Source: Methanobacterium sp. UBA279 (lineage in GTDB: Archaea; Methanobacteriota; Methanobacteria; Methanobacteriales; Methanobacteriaceae). Taken from it: DNA of 18,554 nt. The notes beneath the pieces are model-generated. The model did no database searches. It was not told the DNA's origin and was given only the letters and a program-made list of their open reading frames with translations. Positions within the stretch are counted from its first letter, which is position 1; the number at the start of each line of letters is the position of its first letter. Made by a program: the position numbers and the translations under genes. The stretch lies in NCBI GenBank assembly GCA_002502855.1, contig DAQK01000023.1, positions 1 through 18,554 of the forward strand, written 5' to 3'. Shown here piece by piece: positions 1 through 6,764 of the stretch.

Positions 1-243
1 AAAACAAATCTTTCATACAAAAAAATCTAAGGGGCTAAATTGATTATAAAGAATGCATTGGCATTATCTGGTAAAGTTGGTTTAAGATACATCACAGTCA
101 ATGATTATTGTCTTACCAAATGGCTTTATGACAAATATGAATTTGAGTTATTTCCTAAAGAAAACAGGAAGCTGATCAAGTATAAACGTAATCCAAGACC
201 AGATCATACGGTTTCTATGTATATGGATATACATGAAAATTAA
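1..243 (+). pseudogene. GNAT acetyltransferase remnant, frameshifted, 5' end outside window
   Basis: The frame from 40 to 243 encodes 67 residues that read like the C-terminal half of a GNAT acyltransferase: a helix (ALALSGKVG), the strand GLRYITVND, then the usual turn before a strand (WLYDKYEFELFP, compare the family pattern of fYek.GF). The N-terminal half with the acetyl-CoA loop is missing from this frame, because a stop lies at 28-30. In the second frame, positions 2-39 read KKSKGLN, which could be the tail of motif A, continuing as LIIKNAL after a frameshift near 40. TTG at 40 could act as a start behind AGGGG, but 67 residues is less than half a GNAT domain, so I call it a broken gene. 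It converges on the small minus-strand gene that ends at 253. The GNAT assignment comes from pattern recognition only. Confidence 0.5.
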
Positions 244-252
244 AAAAAAAGT

Positions 253-396
253 TTAAAATAAGATAGGATAATCTTTATTTTTAATCCTCTCCAGCATCTC
301 CTTCTTCTCTTTGCTGGGAGGTTTTGCCATTTCCAGTAAAAAATGGTAAGCATCTTCCCCTTCTAAAATAGGGGTTGGTGCAATAGGTTTTGCCAT
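253..396 (-). CDS. small conserved protein, antitoxin-like (47 aa)
   Basis: A 47-residue frame starts with ATG at 396 and ends with TAA at 253-255. It has a very strong ribosome site: AAGGTGAT on the minus strand at 400-407, four bases upstream. A TATA-like TTATAATA lies about 25-30 bases above the start. The protein begins MAKPIAPTPILEGEDA, continues FLLEMAKPPSKEKKEM, and is highly charged towards its C-terminus with no membrane segment. The MAKPIAPTPxLxGxDAxxFL pattern is one I recognise from small proteins in archaea and bacteria that sit beside GNAT or other toxin-like genes, so an antitoxin-type role is a reasonable guess. Here the GNAT remnant is next door but convergent, not in the same operon. 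The coding call is supported by the ribosome site and sequence pattern; the function is inference. Confidence 0.68.
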   Translation of the reverse strand: MAKPIAPTPILEGEDAYHFLLEMAKPPSKEKKEMLERIKNKDYPILF

Positions 397-622
397 GATA
401 TCACCTTAACTATAATTTGTATTATAATCTAAAAGACATAATATAAAAACATGTTGATTGGTACTCTTTTTAATTCCTTCTAAATTACTAATTAATATCA
501 AAGGACTTTAAAACAGGAATAACTGGATGGTGTCAAACAACCTAGAAGATTTAAAGATTCTTTCATTGAATTTTTCGGTCAATTAAAGATAACTTTGAAA
601 ATTCCCGGAACCAGGGATCAAC
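397..622. other. AT-rich spacer
   Basis: This stretch holds the minus-strand ribosome site and a TATA-like element for the 47-residue gene in its first 35 bases. I see no convincing RNA gene or repeat in the remainder. A start-less open frame on the plus strand (523-660) is discussed among the rejected items. Confidence 0.5.
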
Positions 623-1222
623 CTATTCCATATCCCTATAATAATTACACCAATCACTAACCGGACAGATATTATGCAAAGGATTAACAGGCCGGCAGAT
701 GGTCTGACCAAATTGCACCATGAGCTCATTTATTTCCAACCAGTACTTCCTGGGGACTAATTTTTTTAGTTCATACTCAGTCTGCTCTGGAGTTCTGGTC
801 TCAACCAATCCCATACGGTTAGAAATACGATGTACATGTACATCCACACATATCGCTGGTTTTTTAAATCCGTAGACCAGCACACAGTTAGCAGTCTTCC
901 TACCCACACCCGGCAGGGTTAGAAGCTCTTCAATGGTGTTGGGTACTTTTCCCTCAAATTCATCAAGGAGTATCTGGGATACCTCTTTTATCCTGGCAGC
1001 TTTAACATGATAAAAACCAGCAGAAACAATGAGCTTCTCAATATCCTCAATATCAGCCTGGGCAATCTCCTCCGGGGTTCTAAATTTAGAGAAGAGCAGA
1101 GCAGAAGCATGGTCTGTGTTTTTATCCCTGGTCCTCTGGGACAGAATAGTTCTAATCAACACCCGGAAGGGATAGCCTCCCTCAAAGCTCCTTAAAGTAT
1201 ACTTATCCTCCAGGGCGGTCAT
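623..1222 (-). CDS. nth: endonuclease III (DNA glycosylase/AP lyase)
   Basis: This is a base-excision repair enzyme that removes oxidised pyrimidines and cleaves the abasic site. The helix-hairpin-helix LPGVGRKTAN spans residues 103-112 with catalytic Lys109, and the catalytic Asp127 sits in VDVHVHR. The 18-residue Lys-Asp spacing matches Escherichia coli Nth (120/138). ILSQRTRD near residue 26-33 is also typical. The C-terminal iron-sulfur motif is C-X6-C-X2-C-X5-C in the family; here it reads Cys176, His183, Cys186, Cys192, so the second ligand is His. The start is uncertain: ATG at 1222 has no clear ribosome site, while the frame stays open upstream and GGAGAG lies just ahead of an ATA codon around 1243-1245. 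The gene is last in the leftward valS-aroA-GTPase block, 103 bases after the GTPase. Confidence 0.95.
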   Translation of the reverse strand: MTALEDKYTLRSFEGGYPFRVLIRTILSQRTRDKNTDHASALLFSKFRTPEEIAQADIEDIEKLIVSAGFYHVKAARIKEVSQILLDEFEGKVPNTIEELLTLPGVGRKTANCVLVYGFKKPAICVDVHVHRISNRMGLVETRTPEQTEYELKKLVPRKYWLEINELMVQFGQTICRPVNPLHNICPVSDWCNYYRDME

Positions 1223-1325
1223 GATCCGGTCGATCTTGGTTGGTATGGTTATCTCTCCATATGTGTATTAAATTTAAAATAAAATTATGTTTTTTTTTAA
1301 CCTCTAACTGTCCATTAAATCTAAT

Positions 1326-1793
1326 TCAGCTGTTCATTAAATTTAAAAGTAAGCTCAACCCATCCTTAACTCCTTCACCCTTCCTGGCAATGGTGGGGAT
1401 GATGGGAGCATCGATGCCATCGAAGTCCAGATCCTCTGACAGGATATCCTGTTTATTGGCAAATATAACAAATGGGATCTCCTTATCATTCAACCGGTTT
1501 ATGATATTTCTATCGGTGGATGTTAGTTCCCTTGAGCTATCTATAACCACTATTGCCCCGTCCAGTCCCTGGGAAAGGATTTCCCGCATGAATTTAAATC
1601 TCTCCTGGCCGGGGGTGGTGAATATGTGCACCTTCTTACCATCCACCACGATGTTACCATAATCAAGGGAGATAGTGGTGCCGTTATATTCTACCTTGGT
1701 CATTTTCTCGCATATATTCTCCAATGTTGTGGTTTTCCCAGAGTTATAGGACCCCAGAATAACGATCTTGGTTTCTTTATTTTTATTCTTCAT
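1326..1793 (-). CDS. Ras/Arf/MglA-like small GTPase
   Basis: A single-domain P-loop GTPase of 155 residues, probably a cytoplasmic molecular switch. Seen in the sequence: the P-loop GSYNSGKT (residues 14-21), the G3 motif TTPGQER (59-65, with Thr in place of the usual first Asp), the G4 motif ANKQD (112-116), and a G5-like IARKGEG (135-141). The architecture fits the archaeal/bacterial GTPases related to SRP-receptor beta and MglA (COG2229-like), but there is no membrane anchor. I chose ATG at 1793 because GGAGTGG sits right upstream on the minus strand and the P-loop then begins at a normal distance; an ATG at 1862 would add 23 unrelated residues inside aroA. The start overlaps the aroA stop by 11 bases, which suggests translational coupling. 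The partner or effector is unknown. Confidence 0.88.
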   Translation of the reverse strand: MKNKNKETKIVILGSYNSGKTTTLENICEKMTKVEYNGTTISLDYGNIVVDGKKVHIFTTPGQERFKFMREILSQGLDGAIVVIDSSRELTSTDRNIINRLNDKEIPFVIFANKQDILSEDLDFDGIDAPIIPTIARKGEGVKDGLSLLLNLMNS

Positions 1794-3054
1794 TTTCCAC
1801 TCCGGTGAGTTTTTCCATAACCTCGATGAAATTAGGGAAGGAAACATCGTAAACCGATGCATTTTCTATCTTAACTCTGCCCACCTTTAGTCCAATCAGG
1901 TACAGGGCCATCACCAACCGGTGGTCATGGTGAGATTCAACCACCCCACCTCTTGCTCCCCCTTCAATGGTAAGGCCGTCATCATTTTCCTTAACCGATA
2001 CACCGAGCTTGGACAGTTCCAGTGCACAGGCATGGATCCGGTCGGTTTCCTTTAACCGGGCGTGTTCCACCCCATATATATGGGTGGTGCCCTGAGCATT
2101 AGCCCCCAGTGCAGCTACCGTGGGGAGTAGGTCGGGTGTGTTTTCCAGATTCACCTCTACTCCGTGGAGTTCTCCCTGTCCCTGTATATGTACCTGGCCA
2201 TCTTTAAGTTGAACCTCAGAGCCCATCTGTTCTACGATATCCAGAATAAATTTATCCCCCTGCTTGGAGTCCAGGTTTAAATTTTTAAGGGTTAAATCTG
2301 AATTCAGGGAAGCAGCAGCAGCTATTAAATAGGATGCTGATGAGTAATCCCCTTCCACAGCGTATTCTTTCCCTTTATATTTCTGTGGTTCGACGTGGAA
2401 GTGATTTATATTACTAGTTTCAACCTCCACACCAAATTCCTTCATCACGTCCAGGGTGATGTCCACGTATGGTTTCGATATGAATTTCCCCTTAATTTCC
2501 AGATCTACAGGGTTATCCGCGTATGGTGCAGTAATTAAGATAGATGAAATGAACTGGGAACTCACATCTCCCTTTATGAATGTGCTGCCGCCCTTAAGTC
2601 CGCCTTTAACTATGATGGGTGCCTTTCCATTGTTTTTAGCGGATGTGATGGATACACCTAACCTTTCCAGGGACTCCATGAGTTCCTGCATAGGCCTGGT
2701 TCTCAGGGAGTCATCACCAGTTAAAATAGTATATTCCGGTGCAAGAGATGCTGCACTGCTTAAAAATCGTAACGTTGTCCCGGAGTTTCTAAGATCCAGA
2801 ACATCATCCGGGGTCTTAAGGTTGCCACCGCTACCGTTGATTAAACATTCACTACTTCCCGCCTCAATATCCACACCAAATGCCAGGCAGCTGTCCAGTG
2901 TGGCGATGGTATCCTCGGAGTACAATGGATATTTAATTTTAGAAAAGCCCTCTGCCAGGGATGCAATTAGAAAGGCACGGTGGGTGAAACTCTTGGATGG
3001 AGGTGCATTCACTTCTCCACGTATGCTTTCCGCCCGGTTAACCTCGAGTTCCAT
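1783..3054 (-). CDS. aroA: 3-phosphoshikimate 1-carboxyvinyltransferase (EPSP synthase)
   Basis: Transfers the enolpyruvyl group from phosphoenolpyruvate to shikimate 3-phosphate, the sixth step of the shikimate pathway to chorismate. Counted from Met at 3054, the 423-residue chain has PSKSFTHR (19-26, with the substrate-binding Lys), LRNSGTT (88-94), DSLRTRP (115-121), SSQF (165-168), TPDLLPTVAALGA with the catalytic Asp308, LKETDRI (334-340) and HDHR (376-379). All the signature motifs are present and the length is usual. Three ATGs lie close together (3063, 3060, 3054). GGAG is 1, 4 and 10 bases from them, and MELEVN at 3054 gives the best spacing and the normal N-terminus. It lies 147 bases after valS, with a tandem repeat between them, and overlaps the GTPase gene downstream. 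Confidence 0.96.
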   Translation of the reverse strand: MELEVNRAESIRGEVNAPPSKSFTHRAFLIASLAEGFSKIKYPLYSEDTIATLDSCLAFGVDIEAGSSECLINGSGGNLKTPDDVLDLRNSGTTLRFLSSAASLAPEYTILTGDDSLRTRPMQELMESLERLGVSITSAKNNGKAPIIVKGGLKGGSTFIKGDVSSQFISSILITAPYADNPVDLEIKGKFISKPYVDITLDVMKEFGVEVETSNINHFHVEPQKYKGKEYAVEGDYSSASYLIAAAASLNSDLTLKNLNLDSKQGDKFILDIVEQMGSEVQLKDGQVHIQGQGELHGVEVNLENTPDLLPTVAALGANAQGTTHIYGVEHARLKETDRIHACALELSKLGVSVKENDDGLTIEGGARGGVVESHHDHRLVMALYLIGLKVGRVKIENASVYDVSFPNFIEVMEKLTGVENEE

Positions 3055-3081
3055 TACCATCATTCTCCAGAGGGATTATAT

Positions 3082-3190
3082 TTTAGTTATAGTCTAGCTA
3101 TTTTACTTTATAGTAGTTATTTTAGTTATAGTCTAGCTATTTTACTTTATAGTAGTTATTTTAGTTATAGTCTAGCTATTTTACTTATAA
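3082..3190. repeat. 39-bp tandem repeat, about 2.7 copies, upstream of aroA
   Basis: Copies start at 3082, 3121 and 3160. The first two are identical over 39 bases; the third matches for about 26-27 bases and then diverges after a one-base deletion. The unit contains TTAGTTATAG, TCTAGCTA and TACTTTATAG. Read on the minus strand (the aroA direction) each full unit carries a TATA-like CTATAAAG, so the array repeats a possible promoter element between the valS stop (3202) and the aroA start. There are no spacers between copies, so it is not CRISPR. Whether it is functional or only replication slippage cannot be told from one sequence. Confidence 0.9.
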
Positions 3191-3201
3191 ACTCTAATAA
3201 C

Positions 3202-5850
3202 TTATTTTATAATCTCAATTACCAGGTTATCCCGGTGGATTATGTCCACCTTTTCCCCGGTGATACTGGTAATTTCTTTTCTTGTTTTTATATATTCTGG
3301 GGTGAGCTTTAAATCATTTACGCTGATTTCACCAACACTTTCGAGTTTCTCCACGATCTCCTGGGGATCAGTTGACTCTATGTACTTCAGGATCTGTGGT
3401 GCGTCCTTACGGAAATCCGGTCCTATCCTGTTCATCTGGGGAATGATCTCCACCACTTTTTCCATAATTTGTGGTTGACCCTTAAGGACCTTCAAATCAT
3501 CGATCCTCATAGTCCCCTTTATATCATCCAGAACATTAATTAAATGATGGTAAGTCTCATCATCTTCAGTATAAATGGACGTACTTTTAAGCTGTATGTT
3601 AAGGGGCATTCCCGAGGCGGATTTAAATCTTCTTATATCTCTTATAACATCAACTCCCAACTCTCCCACACCTTCTGCAGAAAGGTCGATTAGATCTACA
3701 CTGGCCACTGGCCAGGAACTTAGATGGATACTTTCACCACCCCCATCGATATACTGGTTGATCTCCTCGGTAAAATGGGGGACGAAGGGTGATAAAAGCT
3801 TCAGGGAAGTTGATATAACTGTTTTAAGAGTGTACTTAGCCGTTAACTGGGAATCTGACTCTTTTTCGGTGTATAATCTGTACTTAACTGCCTCTATATA
3901 TTCATCGCAGAAATCATTCCAGATGAAACTCTGGATGGAGGATTTGGCGTGGGCGAAGTTATAACCCTCCAGGGCATCCGTTACATCCTGGACCAGTCGG
4001 TTGAGTTTGGAGAGGATCCATTTATCCAGGGGATTTAACTCGATTTCTTTTTCATTCATCTCGAAATCGGCGATATGTATGCTGATGAATCGGAAGGCGT
4101 TCCAGAATTTCCTGAGGAACTTATAGCTGTGTTTAACATCCTTCCAGGCGAAGGGAACATCTGATCCCGGGACACTGTTAGCCGCCCATAATCTGAGGGC
4201 ATCGGCACCGTACTTATCCAGGACTTCCTCTGGTAAGATCACGTTTCCCCGGGATTTACTCATCTTATGACCGTCGTCTCCGAAGACCATACCGTTGACC
4301 ACCACTTCACTGAAAGGTCCCTCCCCAGTGAGTGCTTTACATCTTAAGATGGTGTAGAAGGCCCAGGTCCTGATGATGTCATGGCCTTGCTGCCTGAGAC
4401 TGGAGGGATACAGTTTATGGAACTCTTTATCTGGCCAGCCAGCTATGACCATGGGGGTGATGGAACTGTCCATCCAGGTGTCCAGGACGTCGGTCTCCCC
4501 GGTAAATTTGCCACTACCGCATTCACACTTCTCTTTAGGGCTGTCCACAGTGGGGTCTATGGGTAAATCCTCGGGGTTAGGTAATTTGACTTTCCCGCAT
4601 TCATCACAGACCCACACCGGTATGGGGGTGGCGAATATTCGCTGCCGGGAGATAACCCAGTCCCAGTCCATGGAACCCGTCCAGTTTATAAGCCTGGTTT
4701 TCATATGTTCTGGAGCCCATTCCATATGGTTAGCCGTGTCTTCGATCATATCGGTTAACTGGTTCACCGCCACAAACCACTGGTGCTTGACCAGTATCTC
4801 GATGGGTGTTTTACACCTCCAGCAGACACCCACGTTCTGTTCCACCTTCTCCTGTTTGGTGAGATCACCCTGGGATTTCAGGTCGGCGATGATACTTTCC
4901 TTACATTCTCCTATTGTACAGCCCGCGTATTCACCAGCCACTTCCTTCATATTTCCTTTTTCGTCAATGGCTTCTATAACATCTAAGCCGTAACGGTTAA
5001 CCCAGGAAACATCGGTTTTATCACCGAAGGTACAGATCATAACCGCACCGGTACCGAATTTCGGGTCCACATCTTCATCGGTTATAACCTTCACTTTACG
5101 GCCGTAGATAGGTACTTCCACGAATTTCCCAGCTAAGTCCTGGTACCTCTTATCATCGGGGTGGACGGTGACCGCCACGCAGGCGGATAGTAATTCCGGG
5201 CGGGTGGTGGCTATGGGGACTTTACCTTCACCATCCACCTGGGGAAACTCCAGGTAGTTCAGGAAGGTTTCATTTTCCTGGTACTCCACCTCGGCAAAGG
5301 CGATGGCCGTCTCGCAACGGGGACACCAGTTCACCGGGTGAACGGCCTGGTAGATCAGGCCCTGATCATACATTTTTAAGAATGATAACTGGGTTTTATT
5401 CTTGTACTCGTCGGTCATGGTCACGAATTCCCGGGACCAGTCCTGGCTGAAGCCCAGGGACTGCATCTGGGCTTTCATCATCTGAATATTTCCCTGGGTG
5501 AGCTCGATACATAGTTTACGGAATTCCTCCCGGGATACGTCGCTCTTTTTGATACCGTGGGTCTCTTCCACTTTAACTTCAGTGGGGAGGCCGTGGCAAT
5601 CCCATCCCTGGGGGAACATGACATCGAAGCCCTTCATCCTCTTATATCTGGCGATGAGGTCCATGTAGAGCCAGTTGAGTACGTGGCCCATGTGGATGCT
5701 GCCGGTGGGGTATGGTGGTGGTGTGTCGATTATGTAGTTAGGTTTGGTTCCATCACCGGTGAATCGATATAAATTACTATTCTGCCACTTGTCCTGCCAT
5801 TCTGTTTCTTTTTTATGATCGTAATCCTTGGGAATGTCCTTGGTTGCCAT
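3202..5850 (-). CDS. valS: valyl-tRNA synthetase
   Basis: Class I synthetase of 882 residues that charges tRNA-Val in the cytoplasm. Seen: the HIGH-type signature as HMGH (53-56) after PPPYPTGSI, the KMSKS loop (529-533), the editing-domain motif TTRPEL (215-220), and WTGSMDWDWVISRQR in the catalytic core. Zinc-binding cysteine pairs occur at CPRC (176-179), CWRC (343-346), and CDEC with CEC (415-418, 442-444). The C-terminal part is the helical anticodon-binding domain (WILSKLNRL, then about 200 residues). MetRS-, IleRS- and LeuRS-type features are absent; GVCWRCKTPIEI and the short CP1 fit the archaeal ValRS. The ATG at 5850 has GGGAG at 5858-5862 on the minus strand. It is the first gene of the leftward block with aroA downstream. 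Confidence 0.97.
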   Translation of the reverse strand: MATKDIPKDYDHKKETEWQDKWQNSNLYRFTGDGTKPNYIIDTPPPYPTGSIHMGHVLNWLYMDLIARYKRMKGFDVMFPQGWDCHGLPTEVKVEETHGIKKSDVSREEFRKLCIELTQGNIQMMKAQMQSLGFSQDWSREFVTMTDEYKNKTQLSFLKMYDQGLIYQAVHPVNWCPRCETAIAFAEVEYQENETFLNYLEFPQVDGEGKVPIATTRPELLSACVAVTVHPDDKRYQDLAGKFVEVPIYGRKVKVITDEDVDPKFGTGAVMICTFGDKTDVSWVNRYGLDVIEAIDEKGNMKEVAGEYAGCTIGECKESIIADLKSQGDLTKQEKVEQNVGVCWRCKTPIEILVKHQWFVAVNQLTDMIEDTANHMEWAPEHMKTRLINWTGSMDWDWVISRQRIFATPIPVWVCDECGKVKLPNPEDLPIDPTVDSPKEKCECGSGKFTGETDVLDTWMDSSITPMVIAGWPDKEFHKLYPSSLRQQGHDIIRTWAFYTILRCKALTGEGPFSEVVVNGMVFGDDGHKMSKSRGNVILPEEVLDKYGADALRLWAANSVPGSDVPFAWKDVKHSYKFLRKFWNAFRFISIHIADFEMNEKEIELNPLDKWILSKLNRLVQDVTDALEGYNFAHAKSSIQSFIWNDFCDEYIEAVKYRLYTEKESDSQLTAKYTLKTVISTSLKLLSPFVPHFTEEINQYIDGGGESIHLSSWPVASVDLIDLSAEGVGELGVDVIRDIRRFKSASGMPLNIQLKSTSIYTEDDETYHHLINVLDDIKGTMRIDDLKVLKGQPQIMEKVVEIIPQMNRIGPDFRKDAPQILKYIESTDPQEIVEKLESVGEISVNDLKLTPEYIKTRKEITSITGEKVDIIHRDNLVIEIIK

Positions 5851-6259
5851 CTAAATTCTCCCTATCTTTATAAACATCAAATTTTCAAGCTTCTTTGATC
5901 TTATTAATCCGATTTTGTAGTTCTCATCAGATAGTTATCTTATGAGATTTTCAAGTTCAAAGCTTCATCTATTTGATTTAATGATTTTATGTAATATTTG
6001 AATAACTTTAATCATTAATATTTATGGATTGTTGTATGTATTCAAAGTTTTATATAGGTTGTTTAATTAAATTATATAAAATACAAATTAGTTTAACAGT
6101 GTGAAATATTTTAAGGATATGATGATATCTTTAAGATGTGAAATAATTTTAGGATAATATATCTTCTTTAGAATATAATGAAATATCTTCAGGATATGAA
6201 ATATTTTTTAGCTAAAAGATAAGTTCTTACAAAAAAAAGGATTACACACGGTTTTATAG
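5851..6259. other. AT-rich intergenic region between divergent genes
   Basis: This 409-base spacer separates valS (leftward) from a membrane-protein gene (rightward), so it should hold promoters for both. It is very AT-rich. The left end contains the valS ribosome site and a TATA-like TTTATAAAG on the minus strand about 20 bases above the start. The right part (6101-6220) holds degenerate copies of a tGAAATAtTTt.aGGATAT-like motif and small hairpins, listed separately. I see no RNA gene or open frame in it. Confidence 0.7.
6108..6220. repeat. degenerate GATAT/ATATC repeats and hairpins
   Basis: TTAAGGATAT (6111-6120) and ATATCTTTAA (6125-6134) form an inverted repeat with one mismatch and a 4-base loop, extendable to 6108-6137 with wobble pairs. 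Motifs of the type tGAAATA..TTt.aGGATA recur at about 6101, 6138 and 6178, spaced near 38-40 bases, with another GAAAT start at 6196. ATATC-TTCAG-GATAT at 6183-6197 is a second small palindrome. The region ends about 40 bases ahead of the membrane-protein gene and may be regulatory, or simply low-complexity DNA. Confidence 0.5.
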
Positions 6260-6625
6260 ATGGAGTTACTATGGTTTTACATCGCAGTGATCCTGGCCAT
6301 CAGCGATGAAGTACACAGTTTAATCTTATGGAGGGTCTTCGCTGACTTCTACATTCTACTGGCCGGGATACTCAAGGAAATACTGGGAACCAATCTGGCC
6401 CTCTGGATAGCCCACGAAGGATTGGAAGCTGTTTTCCACTGCATAGTGCTTTCACTGCTGTTCTTATCGTTAGAGTTAGGTATCCTCGCCGCAGTGGTTC
6501 ATTTCATGGTGGATTTCTTCCATGAACTCTTTGGACTGAAGACCACCTGGCTGCAGCACCGGGCGCTCCACTTCGTGGTGGAATCATTCTTCTTCATGGG
6601 GCTCTTTGCACTCATTGGATTATGA
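6260..6625 (+). CDS. His-rich membrane protein of unknown function (121 aa)
   Basis: I do not recognise this protein. It is strongly hydrophobic with about four predicted membrane segments: residues 3-14, 26-43, 58-80 and 107-121, with a further amphipathic stretch around 81-92. Seven histidines (19, 52, 60, 81, 88, 100, 104) and several acidic residues (Asp16, Glu17, Glu53, Asp85, Glu89, Glu108) lie in or next to these segments, for example AHEG, HFMVDFFHE and QHRALHFVVE. This looks like a possible metal- or proton-handling site, but that is inference. The start is fixed upstream by a stop codon at 6257-6259 directly before the ATG. No clear ribosome site is seen, so the message may be leaderless or nearly so. 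It is 139 bases upstream of pheT and probably separately expressed. Confidence 0.75.
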   Translation: MELLWFYIAVILAISDEVHSLILWRVFADFYILLAGILKEILGTNLALWIAHEGLEAVFHCIVLSLLFLSLELGILAAVVHFMVDFFHELFGLKTTWLQHRALHFVVESFFFMGLFALIGL

Positions 6626-6764
6626 AGCGCTCAACTGGACCCCTAATTTATTTAAATTATATGATTCATTATTTTAATCTATTCCAAAGAAAAAAGGAAA
6701 TTTTTATTTAAAAAAATCATAGAAGATTAGATAGGAAAATTCAGATAGGATAGGAGAAAATGGC

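Noticed and set aside
523..660. Open frame of 45 codons on the plus strand (contains KQPRRFKDSFIEFFG)
   Set aside because: It has no start codon or ribosome site and runs into the antisense of the nth 3' end; a transposase-like remnant cannot be supported.
1794..1862. Upstream ATG for the small GTPase
   Set aside because: It lies within aroA, adds residues unrelated to GTPases, and lacks the ribosome site that the internal ATG has.
3082..3190. Tandem repeat considered as a CRISPR array
   Set aside because: Copies are directly adjacent with no unique spacers, and no cas-type gene is nearby.
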